In this document: positions 12,823-25,134 of the stretch, one piece after another
Position numbering within the stretch: the first letter of the stretch is position 1
Layout of the letters: each line of letters starts with the position of its first letter
Source: Callaeas wilsoni
Taxonomy: Eukaryota; Chordata; Aves; Passeriformes; Callaeidae
Direction of reading: 5' to 3'
NCBI GenBank assembly: GCA_013398955.1
Contig: VWPU01019383.1
Span: forward strand, 26,922 to 90,921
DNA length: 64,000 bases
The notes under the pieces: generated by a model
Databases searched by the model: none
What the model saw: the letters and a program-made list of their open reading frames with translations, nothing else
Told to the model about the DNA's origin: nothing
Translations under genes and position numbers: made by a program

Positions 12823-14196
12823 TCTGAGCACTCCTCTCCCAAGTCCCCATCTCGGCTCTCTCACATGCCTTTCTTAGGCCACAGCTGGAGCAAGGGTGGA
12901 GGTCTGACTCATCCTGTGTGTGCCCAAACACGAGCTTCTGCAGCGTGTCTGCACTCACAGAGTGCACAGTGCTGCCGTGGAACCAGTGCACGGTCCTCCC
13001 TCAGGTGCCACCTTTGGGGTTTCACGGCGGAAGAGTGGCAAGGCCACCACGGGTTATTGGGGCTGACAGTGTAGAGGTCTTGTGGCTCTAGTGGGGATGG
13101 CCTCAGTTCCAGCATTTCCAGCTTTCCATCTCCCTTGACTCCCCCAGTCCTGCTGCTCTGCTCATAAAGAGGAATCACCTGTCAGGCTAGTGACCCACAG
13201 GGTGATAACCACGCAGTCCTGGCCCATGTCAGTGAGCGGCTGTCTGCTGTGTACTTCAGGCTTTCAGGGCTTTTCTAGGTGAGTTCTCCTGATGGCTTTC
13301 CATTAAAACATGCACCTTCTCCCTGTTAAGAGGGTCTCCCTAGGCGTAAAATCATTTCTCAAATGTTACAGTAAAAGGCATACAGGTGACCCATTTACAC
13401 CAGGTCCATGTTGGTTTCAGGAAAGTTATGGAAAAATGCTGGGTTTGTTCCAGGCAGAGGCTACTCTTCCTCTTCCCTAACAAAGCCATAACTCTAATTG
13501 CTGGCAAAGAGGCGTGTGGTGAGACTGGCTGTGGTGCCTCCCAGGACAGAACTGGGCAGCTCAGAGTCTCCACAGAGCAGTATGAATGGTCTTCCTCTCT
13601 CAGGGATGAGACTGTTTTTCCTTGCAGAGCCAGTGAGCAGGAACCTTCCCTTTCTCTGCTGTGATAACTATGCCAGCACAGCCTGTAGCTCACTCAAGCA
13701 CAGATGTCTTACAGGAGGCTTTGTCCTGCCTGAAGGGAAACACCCAGGTCTCCTCCTACCAGGGTTGCACTGATGTGGTACCACTCACCTATCCTGGTAA
13801 AAGTGACCTTGTACTAAATATTTGCTTAGAGCCTGCATTGTTTGAGAAGGCCAGTTCCATGTAGTTTCTAACAACTCATGCAGATTTTAGGTGGCGGGCA
13901 CCTTCTGGTGCAGACTGACCATTTTCTGAAAAGTCAGTTCAGGCCAGTGGACAGTGCTGCCCTTCGGTTCTTCCCCAAGGTCACTTTATCAAAGATCTTT
14001 GAAGAAACGAGGATACAGAAAAGCTTTAACAGTAGCTTTAGAAGTAGGGATATAGAAGTAGAGATAAATAAGCAGCTGAAAAGAGGATATGGGTGAAGTC
14101 TGAGAGAAATTTATGCTGTGACCCACATTATTCAAAATACTTGTAAGTGATGTAGGAAAAAAAGCACCCAACATGAGGTGGGAGGGTTTGTTGATC
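12823..14196. other. Intergenic DNA, no gene recognised
   Basis: This is moderately GC-rich sequence with overlapping short open frames on both strands and no recognisable motif. No repeat element was identified. Confidence 0.65.
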
Positions 14197-14312
14197 AGAG
14201 AATCATAGGATTGTTTAGGCTGGAAAAGATCTCTCAGAACATTGAGCCCACCTGTTAAAGCAGCACGCCATGTCCACCACTAAACCACATCCCTAAGGCC
14301 ACACCTGCAAAA
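14197..14312 (-). mobile_element. CR1 retroposon fragment, minus orientation
   Basis: The block starts AGAATCATAGGATTGTTTAG and continues GCTGGAAAAGATCTCTCAGA, then CCACTAAACCACATCCCTAA. This matches the antisense CR1 3' end (AGAATCATAGAAT...GTTGGAAAAGACC...CCACTAAACCATGTCCCTAA). It is short and diverged. Confidence 0.75.
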
Positions 14313-15467
14313 TTGTCCCAAGGTATCTGAATTGTGACAAGCTGCAGACAGTTGCAGAAGATCTCATGGTACAAATTACTTGGAAATAAAGGCAGAGGTG
14401 AAAGCTGGTGTTACAGCATTCACCACAGGTCACACAAGGAAAACAGTCTTAACTACACACACACACGAGTATTGATGGGCTCCCTATTTCCTCTAAATAC
14501 ATAAGAAATATCTGGGAGTGCTTTGAGAGCACCATTTCAGTGTTAAGTAGTAAAGAGACTCTTGGTAATTACTAGGAAAAGAAGGGAGCACAAAACAGCA
14601 TGCATCATTACACTGTAAATTTATGATGCATGCTCTTTTCGTATACTGTCATCTCATCTCAAAAGGTTATCGTGGAAATGGAAAAGAAGTACAGGAAATA
14701 ACAAGAATATGCTGTATAGATCCACTTCAAAAAAGTACTGAACAGAATGTGATTCTTCTGCTTGAGAAACAGATGATTGAGGAGAAATATGATGTAGCTC
14801 TACAAAATTGTGTGCTGCATAAGAAAATTTATTCACTGCTTCTCACAGAACTGTGGGTCACCAAATGAAACTGCCAGAGACAGCAAATGAAAAGGAGCAC
14901 TTTTTCATGAAAATTGAATTTTCACAAAATACTGATTTTTTTGAGCTCATTGGCAAAGGATGTCGTAGTAGTCAAAATTACGAGCAGATTCAAAAGTAAT
15001 GAGACAAACTGATGGAGAGGAGGCAGTCAAGGGATATGGAAAACTAGTGTGCAGATAGACACTGACTGGGGCAGCGAGCTGGGCAGGAGCTGGTAGCAAA
15101 GACGGGCAGCAGCACTGGGGCTGCAACAGCAGGAGCACAATGAGGAGCTCGGGGCAGGGTCCCTGTGCCCAGCACTCGCTGTCGGAGCACATCTGGGCAC
15201 CACCAGCGTGGTGCCCCCAAAGCAGAAAGACGCCGATAACCCGGAGCGAGTTCACCCTGCGGCGCTCAGGGCTGGAGCCGGGCCCTGGGAGCAGAGCTGG
15301 GGCTGGTCCAGCCTGGGCAGAGACGGCCTCGGGGTGCCCCACAGACACCCCGGAGCCCGTGGGGAGGGGAGCGAGAGGAGGCAGCCGGGCCCTTCGCAGC
15401 CGGTGTGGATGAGGTAGGGCAGCAGGAACTGAAATGAGAGGGCCTCAGGCTGGGCACTGAAACCTTT
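14313..15467. other. Intergenic DNA with hairpin and GC-rich patch
   Basis: This holds a short AC run near 14,455, a perfect 12-bp inverted repeat at 14597-14634, and a GC-rich CpG-bearing patch at about 15,140-15,420. No gene is supported. The GC-rich patch adjoins a CR1 copy and may be an older or more 5' part of it. Confidence 0.6.
14597..14634. repeat. Perfect 12-bp inverted repeat with 14-nt spacer
   Basis: AGCATGCATCAT at 14597-14608 is the exact reverse complement of ATGATGCATGCT at 14623-14634. The arms end in mismatches on both sides. Confidence 0.85.
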
Positions 15468-15655
15468 TCCGTGAGGACGGGCAGGTCCTGCACAGGGAGG
15501 CTGGGCAGGCTCCATCCTTGGGGGATTAGGAAACCTGGCTGGGCAAAGCCCTCAGCACAATGGTCTGACCTCGCTGCTGGCCCTGCTTGGAGCAGTGGTG
15601 CATGAGGCACCTTCTGAGGTCCCCTCCAGCCTGAATTTCTCAGTGATCCTATCCT
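15468..15655 (+). mobile_element. CR1 retroposon 3' portion
   Basis: The order of blocks matches the plus-strand CR1 3' end: CTCCATCCTTGGGGGATTAG, GCAAAGCCCTCAGCACAATG, GTCTGACCTC, GACC-like GCCCTGCTTGGAGCAG, and CTTCTGAGGTCCCCTCCAGC followed by CTGAATTTCTCAGTGATCC. The terminal octamers are decayed. Confidence 0.75.
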
Positions 15656-16831
15656 CTTACTCTCTGATTCTCTAATCCTAATTCCTTTAGGGAGAAATTT
15701 TGAGAGGTCAGAAAGATATACAGGGGAAAATACTATATCGAACAAGATTGCCCTGATTTGAACTCAATGCATCTGTTTATTTTTAATGCGTTCTTACAAA
15801 GAAATAAATGTAGACAGTAAGAAAAAAAGTAAATTTTACAAAAAGTGGAGCACAGTTCTGGGGATAAGAGAACACATCAGGAGAAACCCTGAAGCCTGAG
15901 AGTGACCTGAGCCTTATAACAATATAAAACTGTAACTGCAGTTGATTCATGTCTACCCTACGGAGCTATTTCAAGGAAAAGAAAGTAGTTTCAGGCATCC
16001 ACTCTGTCTTGTACATCTTCAGCTGGTTCCTTTTGCAAGTTCCTATTACTCAGCCAGTCAATCACTCCTGCCCTGTGGCTGCAGAGGTGTCAATGAAAGC
16101 CTTCAGTACCCTGCACAGTCTTGAATGCACTCAGTGGTGTGTCAGGCAGAGAAAAAACAAGCTCAGACCTGTGTTCCTAGGCTGAGTTTGTAGGTTTTGT
16201 GGTGCAGAAGACCTAGTACAGGTGTTTTCCAGAGTGAGCTGAGCTTCTGGATCTGTAGTGCAGAAAACACAGATGTGTTTTTCATCTAATTTCACGCAAG
16301 GCCATTTTTCACTTAATTTCAGCCCATGTCTTGGTACTGAGTAATTCCTGAAAGGGTTGCAAGTGGAAACTACAGTGAAAGAGCTGCTATTCTCTTGGAA
16401 GTCCCAGGGTGATATTTCATAAATGTCCATGGTGCAGAGAGGCTGCATCTCACCTACTGGTGCAGAACAGCTGCTGTATGGGCTGCAGGGTGGGAACAGT
16501 GTGAGAGACATTCCCAACCATTTCTTGGTTACAGAGAAATCTCTATGCTGTTCAGCAACATCCATCCTTTTTTCTTTTTATCTTTATATCTTTTTAGCTT
16601 TTTATAGGAAGGACAAACCAGCTTCACCATCAAGTACTAGACGGATGCTGGCAAACAGTTTTGTTTTCCTCATGCGAAAGGACTCGCTGAGACAGTTGTG
16701 TGTTTGTGAGTCATTTCATGACGATGCACATTCGTTTTACGCTCAGGTAAATTTTAGGCACAAGTGGGCTTTCCCCGGCAGAGAAGAAAACCTTGGTGAC
16801 ATTTCATCTGAAATCTAGACCTAGCACTGCC
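15656..16831. other. Intergenic DNA, no gene recognised
   Basis: A 144-codon minus-strand open frame at 16131-16565 has no recognisable domain and looks like a chance frame. Nothing else was identified. Confidence 0.65.
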
Positions 16832-17345
16832 ATCACAGAATCACAGAGTCACAGAATGGGTCTGGTTAGAAGGGACCACAGTGGTCATCTGGTCCAACCT
16901 CCCTGCTCAAGCAGGGTCACCCTAGTGCACAAGGCACAGGATTGTGTCCAGGCAGTTCTGGAATATCTCCAGTGAGGGACACTCCACGACCCCTCTGGGC
17001 AACCTGTTCCAGTGCATGGTCACTGCACAATAAATAAGTTCTTCCTCATGATCAGGTAGAACTTCCTGTGCCTCAGTTTCTGCCCATTGCCTCTTGTCCC
17101 ATTGCTTGGCACTACCAAGCAGAGCCTGGCTCCATCCTCTGACACCCTCCCTTCAGATACTGACAGACATCAATGACGTTTCTTCTCAGTCATCTCTTCT
17201 TAAGGCTGAACAGGCCCAGCTCTCTCAGCCTTTCCTCATAAGAGAGATACTCCAATCCCTTAATCATCTTTGCAGTCCTCCACTGGACCCACTCCAGGAG
17301 CCCCATGTCTCCTTTTTACTGAGGAGCCCAGACTGGGACACCATT
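16832..17345 (-). mobile_element. CR1 retroposon, about 510 bp, minus orientation
   Basis: This is the clearest repeat in the flank. It starts with three ATCACAGA-type octamers, followed by antisense CR1 blocks including CTGGTCCAACCTCCCTGCTC, GGGCAACCTGTTCCAGTGCA, CTCTCTCAGCCTTTCCTCAT and CCTCCACTGGACCCACTCCA. It then breaks off after CCCAGACTGGGACACC, as expected of a 5'-truncated copy. No target-site duplication was identified with certainty. Confidence 0.92.
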
Positions 17346-20300
17346 GGTTTTGTATCTTAATCAATGCCTTTTTCCACTTTGTGTAAGAGCTGAGGAGCAG
17401 ACTTAGAGCATCATATTTTTATATCCCTAAACAGCAATTCCTGATTTCCTAGGGCAAGACATCACACTTTCAAATTAATCAACATAGATGTTTCCAAAGT
17501 TTGATACTACAAATCAAGCGAGAAATTAATTTCAGAGTGCAGGAGCCCTATACTTTCTTTCCCTCTCAAATCAGTTTCAAATGCTTCACTCAACAAGTTT
17601 CTCTTCTTTTCAATTACAGTTCTCCTGTGGTAGAAAATAAATTTGTTTCAAACACACACGTTTCTCTTCTTTTCAATTACACTACCCTCTCAAGTAATTT
17701 AATTTCTTTCAAGTCTTCAATCCACATCCAACTTTCTCTCCAGCAAACATATACACCTGGTAACAGAAATGCATTCCAGGCTCTATTTTTCTATGGAGGT
17801 TTTAGAAGGTGAGTTTTGTCTCCATTACCTCTGAGTTGACTAAAGCAGTTCAGCAAGAGATACTTACTCATAACACATGAAAGCTACACAAGTGGGCTTT
17901 TGTTTGGGCCACCTCCTTCAGTTCCCACAGCTGCCCTAGTCCAGCCAGAGGAGGGACTGAAGTGCTGAATGTCAGAGTTCAAAACTTTATTTCGATAAAA
18001 ATTTATTCATTTTAATTTGCAGCAATAGCTGGTGTGGTAGTGAAACCCAAGAAGGCCTCATCATTAGCTGCTGTAGGCTAATATTTATCTCTATCTCATC
18101 TTCACCGAGTAATAGAAGATGTGAAGGACAGGGCTTACGATGCTCATGAGGTATGGATGGAGGGCTGGAGGAGCTGGAGGTCAATGACTTCCTTGGAGCT
18201 GAGACTGGGATGACCTGTACAGTGCTTGGTTGCTCTAGGAGGGGTGTCATGAAAGACTGGAGGACAAGGCAATCTGCCAGTACCTGCACTCTATCCCTCC
18301 TGAGAATAAACACAGGGCTGAGGTGACCATTTGGCTACAGTGTTCCATGTGTGCAACACTGTATATTCTAAAAGGGAAACGTGGTGAAATATGCACATAA
18401 ATTCATTACAAAACACACTAATTTAAACTGCTCACATAACAATAAGGGATTCAGGGAGTGAGGTGGTGCATGGCCCTCACTTAGCGTAGCAGAGATATGT
18501 AGTTGGGCTCTGGGATATTTGTTAATTCAGCTAGTTGAGTCAGTACCTTACTGTACAGGCAAGAGTATTTCTCTGATGCTTTACTACAGCCACCTGTCAG
18601 AGGATGGGTAGAGCAGTCAGTAATCCACAGAGATCCCCAAGGAGCTTTCTGCTGCCTTTGTTCGCTTAATCACAGCAGCGAGTAACGATGATTCAGGCTT
18701 TCATTAGAGCCGTGTGAGGGTTATGAACGTGACAGACAGCTCTCCTGAGTCAGCTCTCCTGAGCTCCAGTGATCTGATCTCTACAGCGTGCACGTGGGGA
18801 CCGAGGTGCTGTGGTGTTTTTGCCATTCCGACCCATTCCATCCCCTGGCAGCTCACCAAGCAGGCAGGATCGCTCCTCCCATGGCGCTGGGCAGATCGAC
18901 CTCAGTGCCTGTGCTGCAAAGCCACCACCAACTCCTGATGGCCATGGGAAACAGATGTTCACACTTGCTCCCAGTCTGGACACTAAAATAGAAAGCACGT
19001 TTCTGTCTTCAGACTTCTCAGCTAATACTGGTTTATTTCTTTCTGGATTTGGCTTTTATTGTGGATCCCAACTGACACCCGCTGTTTTTATTTATTGAGT
19101 GTGTATTTGATGAGATTCTGTCTTTTTTTTTCTTTTTTTTCTTTGTTGTTGCTGTTGTTTTGTTTTTTGCTTCTTTGTTTGTTTGCTTGGGTTTTTACTG
19201 ATAATTTTTCTCTCCCCGTTTCACAGTGGTTTCAGTTCATTCAGTAGCTTCCTAGCTCTATAGCTCTGACCCGGGATCTGGCACAGTACTCAGTCTGTCT
19301 CTTTGCCTATACAATACCATTTCTTTCCTTACAAAGGCTTGTTTTCCTAACATCTAAATTGTGCAGAGAGGCCCATATGTTTCCACAGCCCATGTGCTCT
19401 AAAGCATAGCAAATCACTACTTAGAAAAAGTGCTCTGCAGTCCCCTGTGCAAGCCAAAACACACTCCTTGGCACAATGCCATTGCCATTTACAGTACAAA
19501 GCAGCCTCGGGGAGAAGGTTCTCAAGAGGGCACCAGAGCTGATGTACACAGAAGAAACATAGGTGCAACCAGAGACCAACTCAGCCAGTACACTCAACAT
19601 GTAATAATCTGCAGGATAGAAACCTCCCACATTTTACATGCTGCACAAGGCACATGCTGAGCTCCCCTTCGTGCAATATGCAGTGATTAAACTCCTTCAG
19701 AGGTTCCTAAGTACACTGAAACCCACCTCTAGCCATTTGGAGCAGACAAGGGATTGCGTGGGAGGACACAAATTGTTTGCTGAGGCTTCATTAAATGCCT
19801 TCCCCACTTTGCTTTTGTCCTTTCCCATTTTTATTCTGTGTCAAACATCTGTTCTCACAACTGTCTCCCAATTTACTCCCTCACCATTTCAGAGGGCACT
19901 TTGGTTTCACTGCACTAGCACACCTCCTTGAAAGCCTTGGTAGTGGAAATTATGGGAGTGACTGGAGCTTGCTTTCGATCTGCTGCAAAAAAGCACCTAC
20001 TCTCTCCTGGCAGCTGTGGCTTCTGCCAAGTGGGGGAGCTGCCCCTTGTTAGCAGCCCCAGGCAGGTGGGGGAACATCTGCTTGCTGCAGGCAACAGTGA
20101 TGAAGGAGCTGTGCTGCATCTTGCTAGGAAGAGCCAGTAGTCCTGCCCACCTTTGGGTTCAGACACTGGGGAGGGACCGACGGACAAAGTGGCTGCTGGA
20201 AGGGAGCAGAATGTGGAGGCAGACTGTTCTTAAATGTATAATAAATCAAACTTTTCTTGAACATAATCACAGTGGGACAGAATCTGCAACATTCAGAGTA

Positions 20301-23300
20301 TTTGATATTTTCAAATAGGTTCCTATGGGAGAACATAGAGAAGAAGAGGAGAAAAGACAACATCTCAGTGTTACTGCCACTCCATGTTGGATCTGCTGTT
20401 TTCTGAACTTCTTTCAGGACAAAAAGAGGCAATCATGTTCATGTTTGCCATCTTCAGTCTCACACTACCCAGCTGACCTGTCCAAGAGGTCACCTGTGCA
20501 TAACTCGGTTCTATCACTCTGCAAATTGAGTCCAAGGGATGATCTTATTCTCCAGTCTCTGGATTCAGCAGGATTATTCCCTCAGCAGTTCTGCCTTTTA
20601 CTATTGGGGTCATGGCAGGCTTAACCTCAGGCAGACTACCAAAGACCTAATAAATAGGGCTTGTTATTTTGGGCTTGGTGCCACGCTAACCTGGTTACAG
20701 AGCATCCAGCTGACACACATCTGGCTGGGGCTGTGCAGTGCTGCTCAGAGCAGCTTACCAACAGCTTGAGGAATACAGGGCTGTTGCAGCCAGTGTGCCC
20801 CCCAAGTTTGTGCCATTCCCAGCAGGGGAGGCATGGCACCAGGGACTGGGAGGGTTGCTGGTCCCAGTGTGGAGAGGGATCTGCCAGGAGTGAGGGCCAT
20901 GCTGCCACTGCTGCTTTCCTTCCATCTGCAGCCTTGCATCCTCCAGCCCTTGGCCCCTGCAGGCTACATGGCAGGTGTAGCACAACTCCGCCCTGCTGAT
21001 GGGCAGGGGCTGCCCGTGGCAGGAAAAGCTGGCTTTGCAGGCACCTCGAAAATATAAAGGTGGGTGCTGCCTCTGTAGTTCAGATCCTCGTTCCTTTTCA
21101 CATCAGCAAGGATAATGGTGATTCTTTAGCTCCAAAGGAGGGGTTGGAATACCCCTGCCTCCTGTAAATCTGCCATCTACCAGATGCAACAGGACAATTG
21201 CCCCAATTGATGGAGGCAGCACTGCTCATGTAGAGAATTGCTGTGCATTCAAAAAAGGGGTGATCAACAATGTTGTACTTGATTACTGTCAGCAATGCCA
21301 ACCTGTACCTGCAGGATGATGCTCTGAGATGGAGCGAAGATCTATCTGGCAAATGGTGACAATTTTATTGTAACAGCGTCCAACCCATCAGCTAATGGAA
21401 AACACCTCTGTGATTTATCAATACTAGAATTTCAGCTGAAAATGCAGATTTGAAATATTAATTATGAATATAATCCAATAAATAAAACCCTAGGCATTTT
21501 ATCAGATGTGCTGCATACAAAAATATCCTAAGGATTTTACCCTTCCTAGAATTTACAGAATTTTCTGGTTGGACATTTTAGAGTAGGAAGAAGTGCTTGA
21601 TCTCAGGAACTACCATTTAAATAAGTGCTTTTCTACACCATGCATATACTTTTTGCTTGGTTCTTCTCAGATTGTGTACCTGCCTGATTTTCATACTTTG
21701 TCTTTTTGGTACTGATTTTTAGAAAATATTTGTATTTTACTGTGTGTCAAATATAAAGTAGAATAAACTCAGGTTCTAAACTAGGTAGCTAATGTTACTG
21801 ACACTTGATCCAACTCGCAGCACCTTTTAGAAACAATGAGAATAAAATAAAGGAAACAAACCTCAACTTTTCCTCCCCGATATAAAACATGGCAAAAACT
21901 GCAGGCTCTACAAAGTTCATGGTTGCCACACGAAAGCACAAGTGTTTTTGGTGAGACTGAGCTGCCAGCTAGCACTTAAAACAGCACTTGACCTTTCAGT
22001 AACATCAAAAGGAGAACTGTAATAATATGTAGTATTTTCTCTGTAGTAGGATTACATCCTGCCTTTGCAGCAAAAGAAACTCAGACGAACTTATTTTTCT
22101 CCTTTAACTTACAGTTTTAGCTGGCAAGATAATTAAGACTATGCAACTTAGTTTTGTGTTCAGCTTCAAGTACTTGGTTATTTCCCTTGTGGAACACTAC
22201 TCAGATTGGTAATTGAGCCAGGGCACTTGTCTTCAGTGTCAATGTGTGTCTCCCCTGATTGCACTTCAGCCAGCTGAGGCTAATTCCTACTGATTTGGAA
22301 ATGGTTGTCAAGTCCTGTATGTGCAGCTCCATCTCAAGGAAGCAAAGAGAAGTTACTCATCAACACTTACGCTTTTTGGTGAGAGATGATGCCCAGCTTT
22401 CATTCTCATACCACAGGTAACATTCATTATGCTTTCTGGGGGGTGGGGTATGATTTTGAGTGTGGTAAAGCTTTTAAATTGGATATTAATAATGCTCATA
22501 ACACAGCAAAGTAGATGGCTCTTTTATCAATTATTGCAGTGTATTAAAAAAAATTACAGCCAGATATGCTTTTAAAATAAACCATCTGCCTTAAACCAGA
22601 GTTCTTTTGATCCTTGCCTGTGAACAACCAGGCACCAATATGAGACAGGAAACTCTGGGAAAGGAAGGAAAAGTGTGAAATGTCTGGGAGTCATTAAGCA
22701 GAGCAGCAGAAATGTAGTTACCAGTTGCCAGGAATAGTAAATCCTGCTTACACAAGACTCTTTTTTTTCCTTTCCCTGATTCAGCTGGGTCTCAAGGATT
22801 TCTTGCTCTGTGAATCTGCATTCCCTAGTCCTGCAGCAGAAGCAAAATGGGATGCTCCCAAGGTACCATCTTCCTCTCCTGCCTCTTATGCTTCAGCCTA
22901 ATTGCAGCACAGCACTGTCCAGCACAGAAAGATGCCACTTCTATTCCTTTTTGTCCCTGTAGGACATCCACAACACTGCTCCATCCCCAGGTTACCCGAC
23001 CCCAAACATGGCATCCAGGACTTCCACCCTGGAACATCAGGAAATTAATTTTAGCTGTACCTTGACTGAAGTCATACTTGTGATTTAGGGGCAAATAACA
23101 AAAAAACCCACAAAACACCCCAAACCCAAAAAATCACTTATTAGAACGCCAGAGAAGGTATGGGTTTTTTTGTGACAAAGGCCCCTAAAAGCACAATTAG
23201 AAAGAATTTCACTGGGTTAGTAACCAGCCTGGAGAAAATATATCAGAGTTTGAACATGCCAGTGGGAAGCAGCAGCGTGTGTCACAGGTAATGGCACCAG

Positions 23301-24780
23301 CAAGGGAGGAGTGGTCCAGCTACCTCACCCTCTGCTGCTGCTCCCTGACATTCCCAGATCAGGGCACATAAAGGATGTACTGCTATGGCAGTGTCAGCAC
23401 GGAAACACAAACAGGGCAGTTCCGTGCCGGGGGAAGGTGGTTTTTCACTTAGTGGGAGAAAGTGGCGGTACACAAAATAGGTGGAGACGTGTGCAAGGCT
23501 GTAGTTCAGAAGTGTGTGTGACTGATAACGGCTGTACTGCAGGCTGGCTCCAGCGTGTGGGACAGCAAGGAATCCTTTTCCATCTAGGTGTGTTTTGTGC
23601 TCAGGACTTATTTCCATGTGTTGTGAGGCAGCTCTTTTGGATGCATTATATTTGTAATCGGAATGGCAGAAGCTTCCTAGTGATCTGTAACTTGGATATA
23701 AGAGGAAGCTGAGGTTCAATTTCAGACTGCAGGAGGATGATAGTTTGTTAAAGCAGGAAAATACACTGTATTACAGAGTGTCTTTTGCTACCTTACCCAA
23801 TGAGAGCCGGAACATGGATCAGGATTTTTGAGATGCAAGACCAGCAATCAGGAAAGTTTACAGGGTGTGGAAGTATTTGCACCTGCTCTTGAAGCCAAGC
23901 AGCATGTCATCTTAACCTAATACATGTCTCAAATGAAAGCCTTCCTTCATCACTGTTAGAAGTTTAAACGAGATTTTATTTGGAATTGGGATTGTTAAAA
24001 ATATTAAAGACTAACTGCGTAAGAAGTAGTGTAACACTTCCCTTTTCCCTCTTCCAATGTTGCTAATTTTAACTACTCAGTCAGAAATATTCTGTGTCAA
24101 AATACTGCCTGAATCTGTACTGACTTGTATTTCTGCCAAAACTCTGCAAATGGTTTTGAAAAACTAAATAGGAAAGGAGCTACGTTTAGGGGAATTAGGG
24201 CAAAAAACATCTGCATGAGCCAGAAAGAAATAAACTGAAATTTCACACAAAATTGAGAGTCAAAGAGATAATGAGGAAGACGGTGAGAATAACCAGCTAG
24301 TGAATTCCATATGACATTCGCAGTGGTGCTATCGAGTTACATCTGGCAGATGGAAAGAGATCTTTGCTTTTGGACAGCCGTTTCCAGAACCAAGGTAAGA
24401 GTAAGACAAAGCAACACCTAAAAAAATGTTTGCTTGATCCAAGTCTTGAAAATTCTAGACTTGGACAAAAGGCCCAAGCATGAACAGTCCTACAATACTA
24501 CAGCCCTTGCCAGACAAAAAGCTTGTGAGACTTTAACTCCAGGTGTTTGAAACCCAGCAGTCTCTTCAGGAATTGCAAAGCACAGCTTAGTTCAGATGGC
24601 TCAGCACTGCTGTCAGCAGAATCCGAGACTTGGTAACTCAGGCCTGAGGAGGGTTTGTGAGCCCTGACAGGCTTCTCAGCCCACGTCGGCTGGCCTAGCA
24701 CAGCAACCCCAGGAAAGTCTTCTGTATTTTAACAGCAAGATATTTAAAAAGAAGACCTCTGCATCATCAGTAGTTACATA
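17346..24780. other. Intergenic DNA, no gene recognised
   Basis: This 7.4-kb stretch has a local tandem duplication at 17597-17681 and a T/G-rich low-complexity tract near 19,120-19,190. An A/C-rich tract lies near 23,095-23,135, and a 72-codon frame at 22847-23065 has a hydrophobic N-terminus. No gene can be supported. Confidence 0.65.
17597..17681 (+). repeat. Local direct repeat (22 bp, copies 63 bp apart)
   Basis: A 22-bp word beginning GTTTCTCTTCTTTTC and ending AATTACA occurs at 17597-17618 and again at 17660-17681 without mismatch. The bases before each copy also resemble one another (GTTTCAAA...), so a longer unit was probably duplicated and then changed by small indels. Confidence 0.85.
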
Positions 24781-24863
24781 CCACCCCCTACGGCAGGGGG
24801 TTTGGAAGTAGATGATTTTTAAGGTCACTTCTAACCCAGGCCCGTCTATGATTTTGTGATATG
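24781..24863 (+). mobile_element. CR1 retroposon 3' tail
   Basis: GGCAGGGGGTTTGGAAGTAG followed by ATGATTTTTAAGGTCACTTC, then CTATGATTTTGTGATATG, matches the CR1 tail (GCAGGGGGTTGGAACTAGATGATCT...ATTCTATGATT). It is diverged and in plus orientation. Confidence 0.8.
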
Positions 24864-25100
24864 GAAAGACACAGCTGCACCTGGTAGAACTCATTCTGTG
24901 CTTGACAGTTCTTTACCTACCAGTTCAGCACAGAAGTGCAGCTGGATCTGCTGAGCTCATTACTTTTGTAACTTATTGCTCACATGTATCTCAAATTACA
25001 AGACAAACTGAAAACCAGAAAATTCCAAGTAAGCATGAGAATTTTTTTCTGAGAGTGTGGTATGGGCTCACAACAGCAGCATACACTTGGGAACGTATTT

Positions 25101-25134
25101 ACCAACCTCAACCACGCTGGGATTCTGTGATTCC
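25101..25134 (+). mobile_element. Possible CR1 terminal fragment
   Basis: ACCAACCTCAACCACGCTGG followed by GATTCTGTGATTCC resembles the last bases of CR1 (CCAACCTCAACCATTCTGTGATTCTGTG). Only about 34 bp is recognisable, so a chance match cannot be excluded. Confidence 0.45.

Noticed and set aside
16131..16565. 144-codon minus-strand open frame
   Set aside because: No domain or homologue was recognised, and it lies in repeat-containing intergenic DNA.
22847..23065. 72-codon frame with a signal-peptide-like N-terminus (MGCSQGTIFLSCLLCFSLIA) preceded by a good splice-acceptor-like tract
   Set aside because: It is attractive as a small secreted peptide or exon, but it has no recognised family, no clear donor and no partner exon. 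One hydrophobic stretch of this length is expected by chance.
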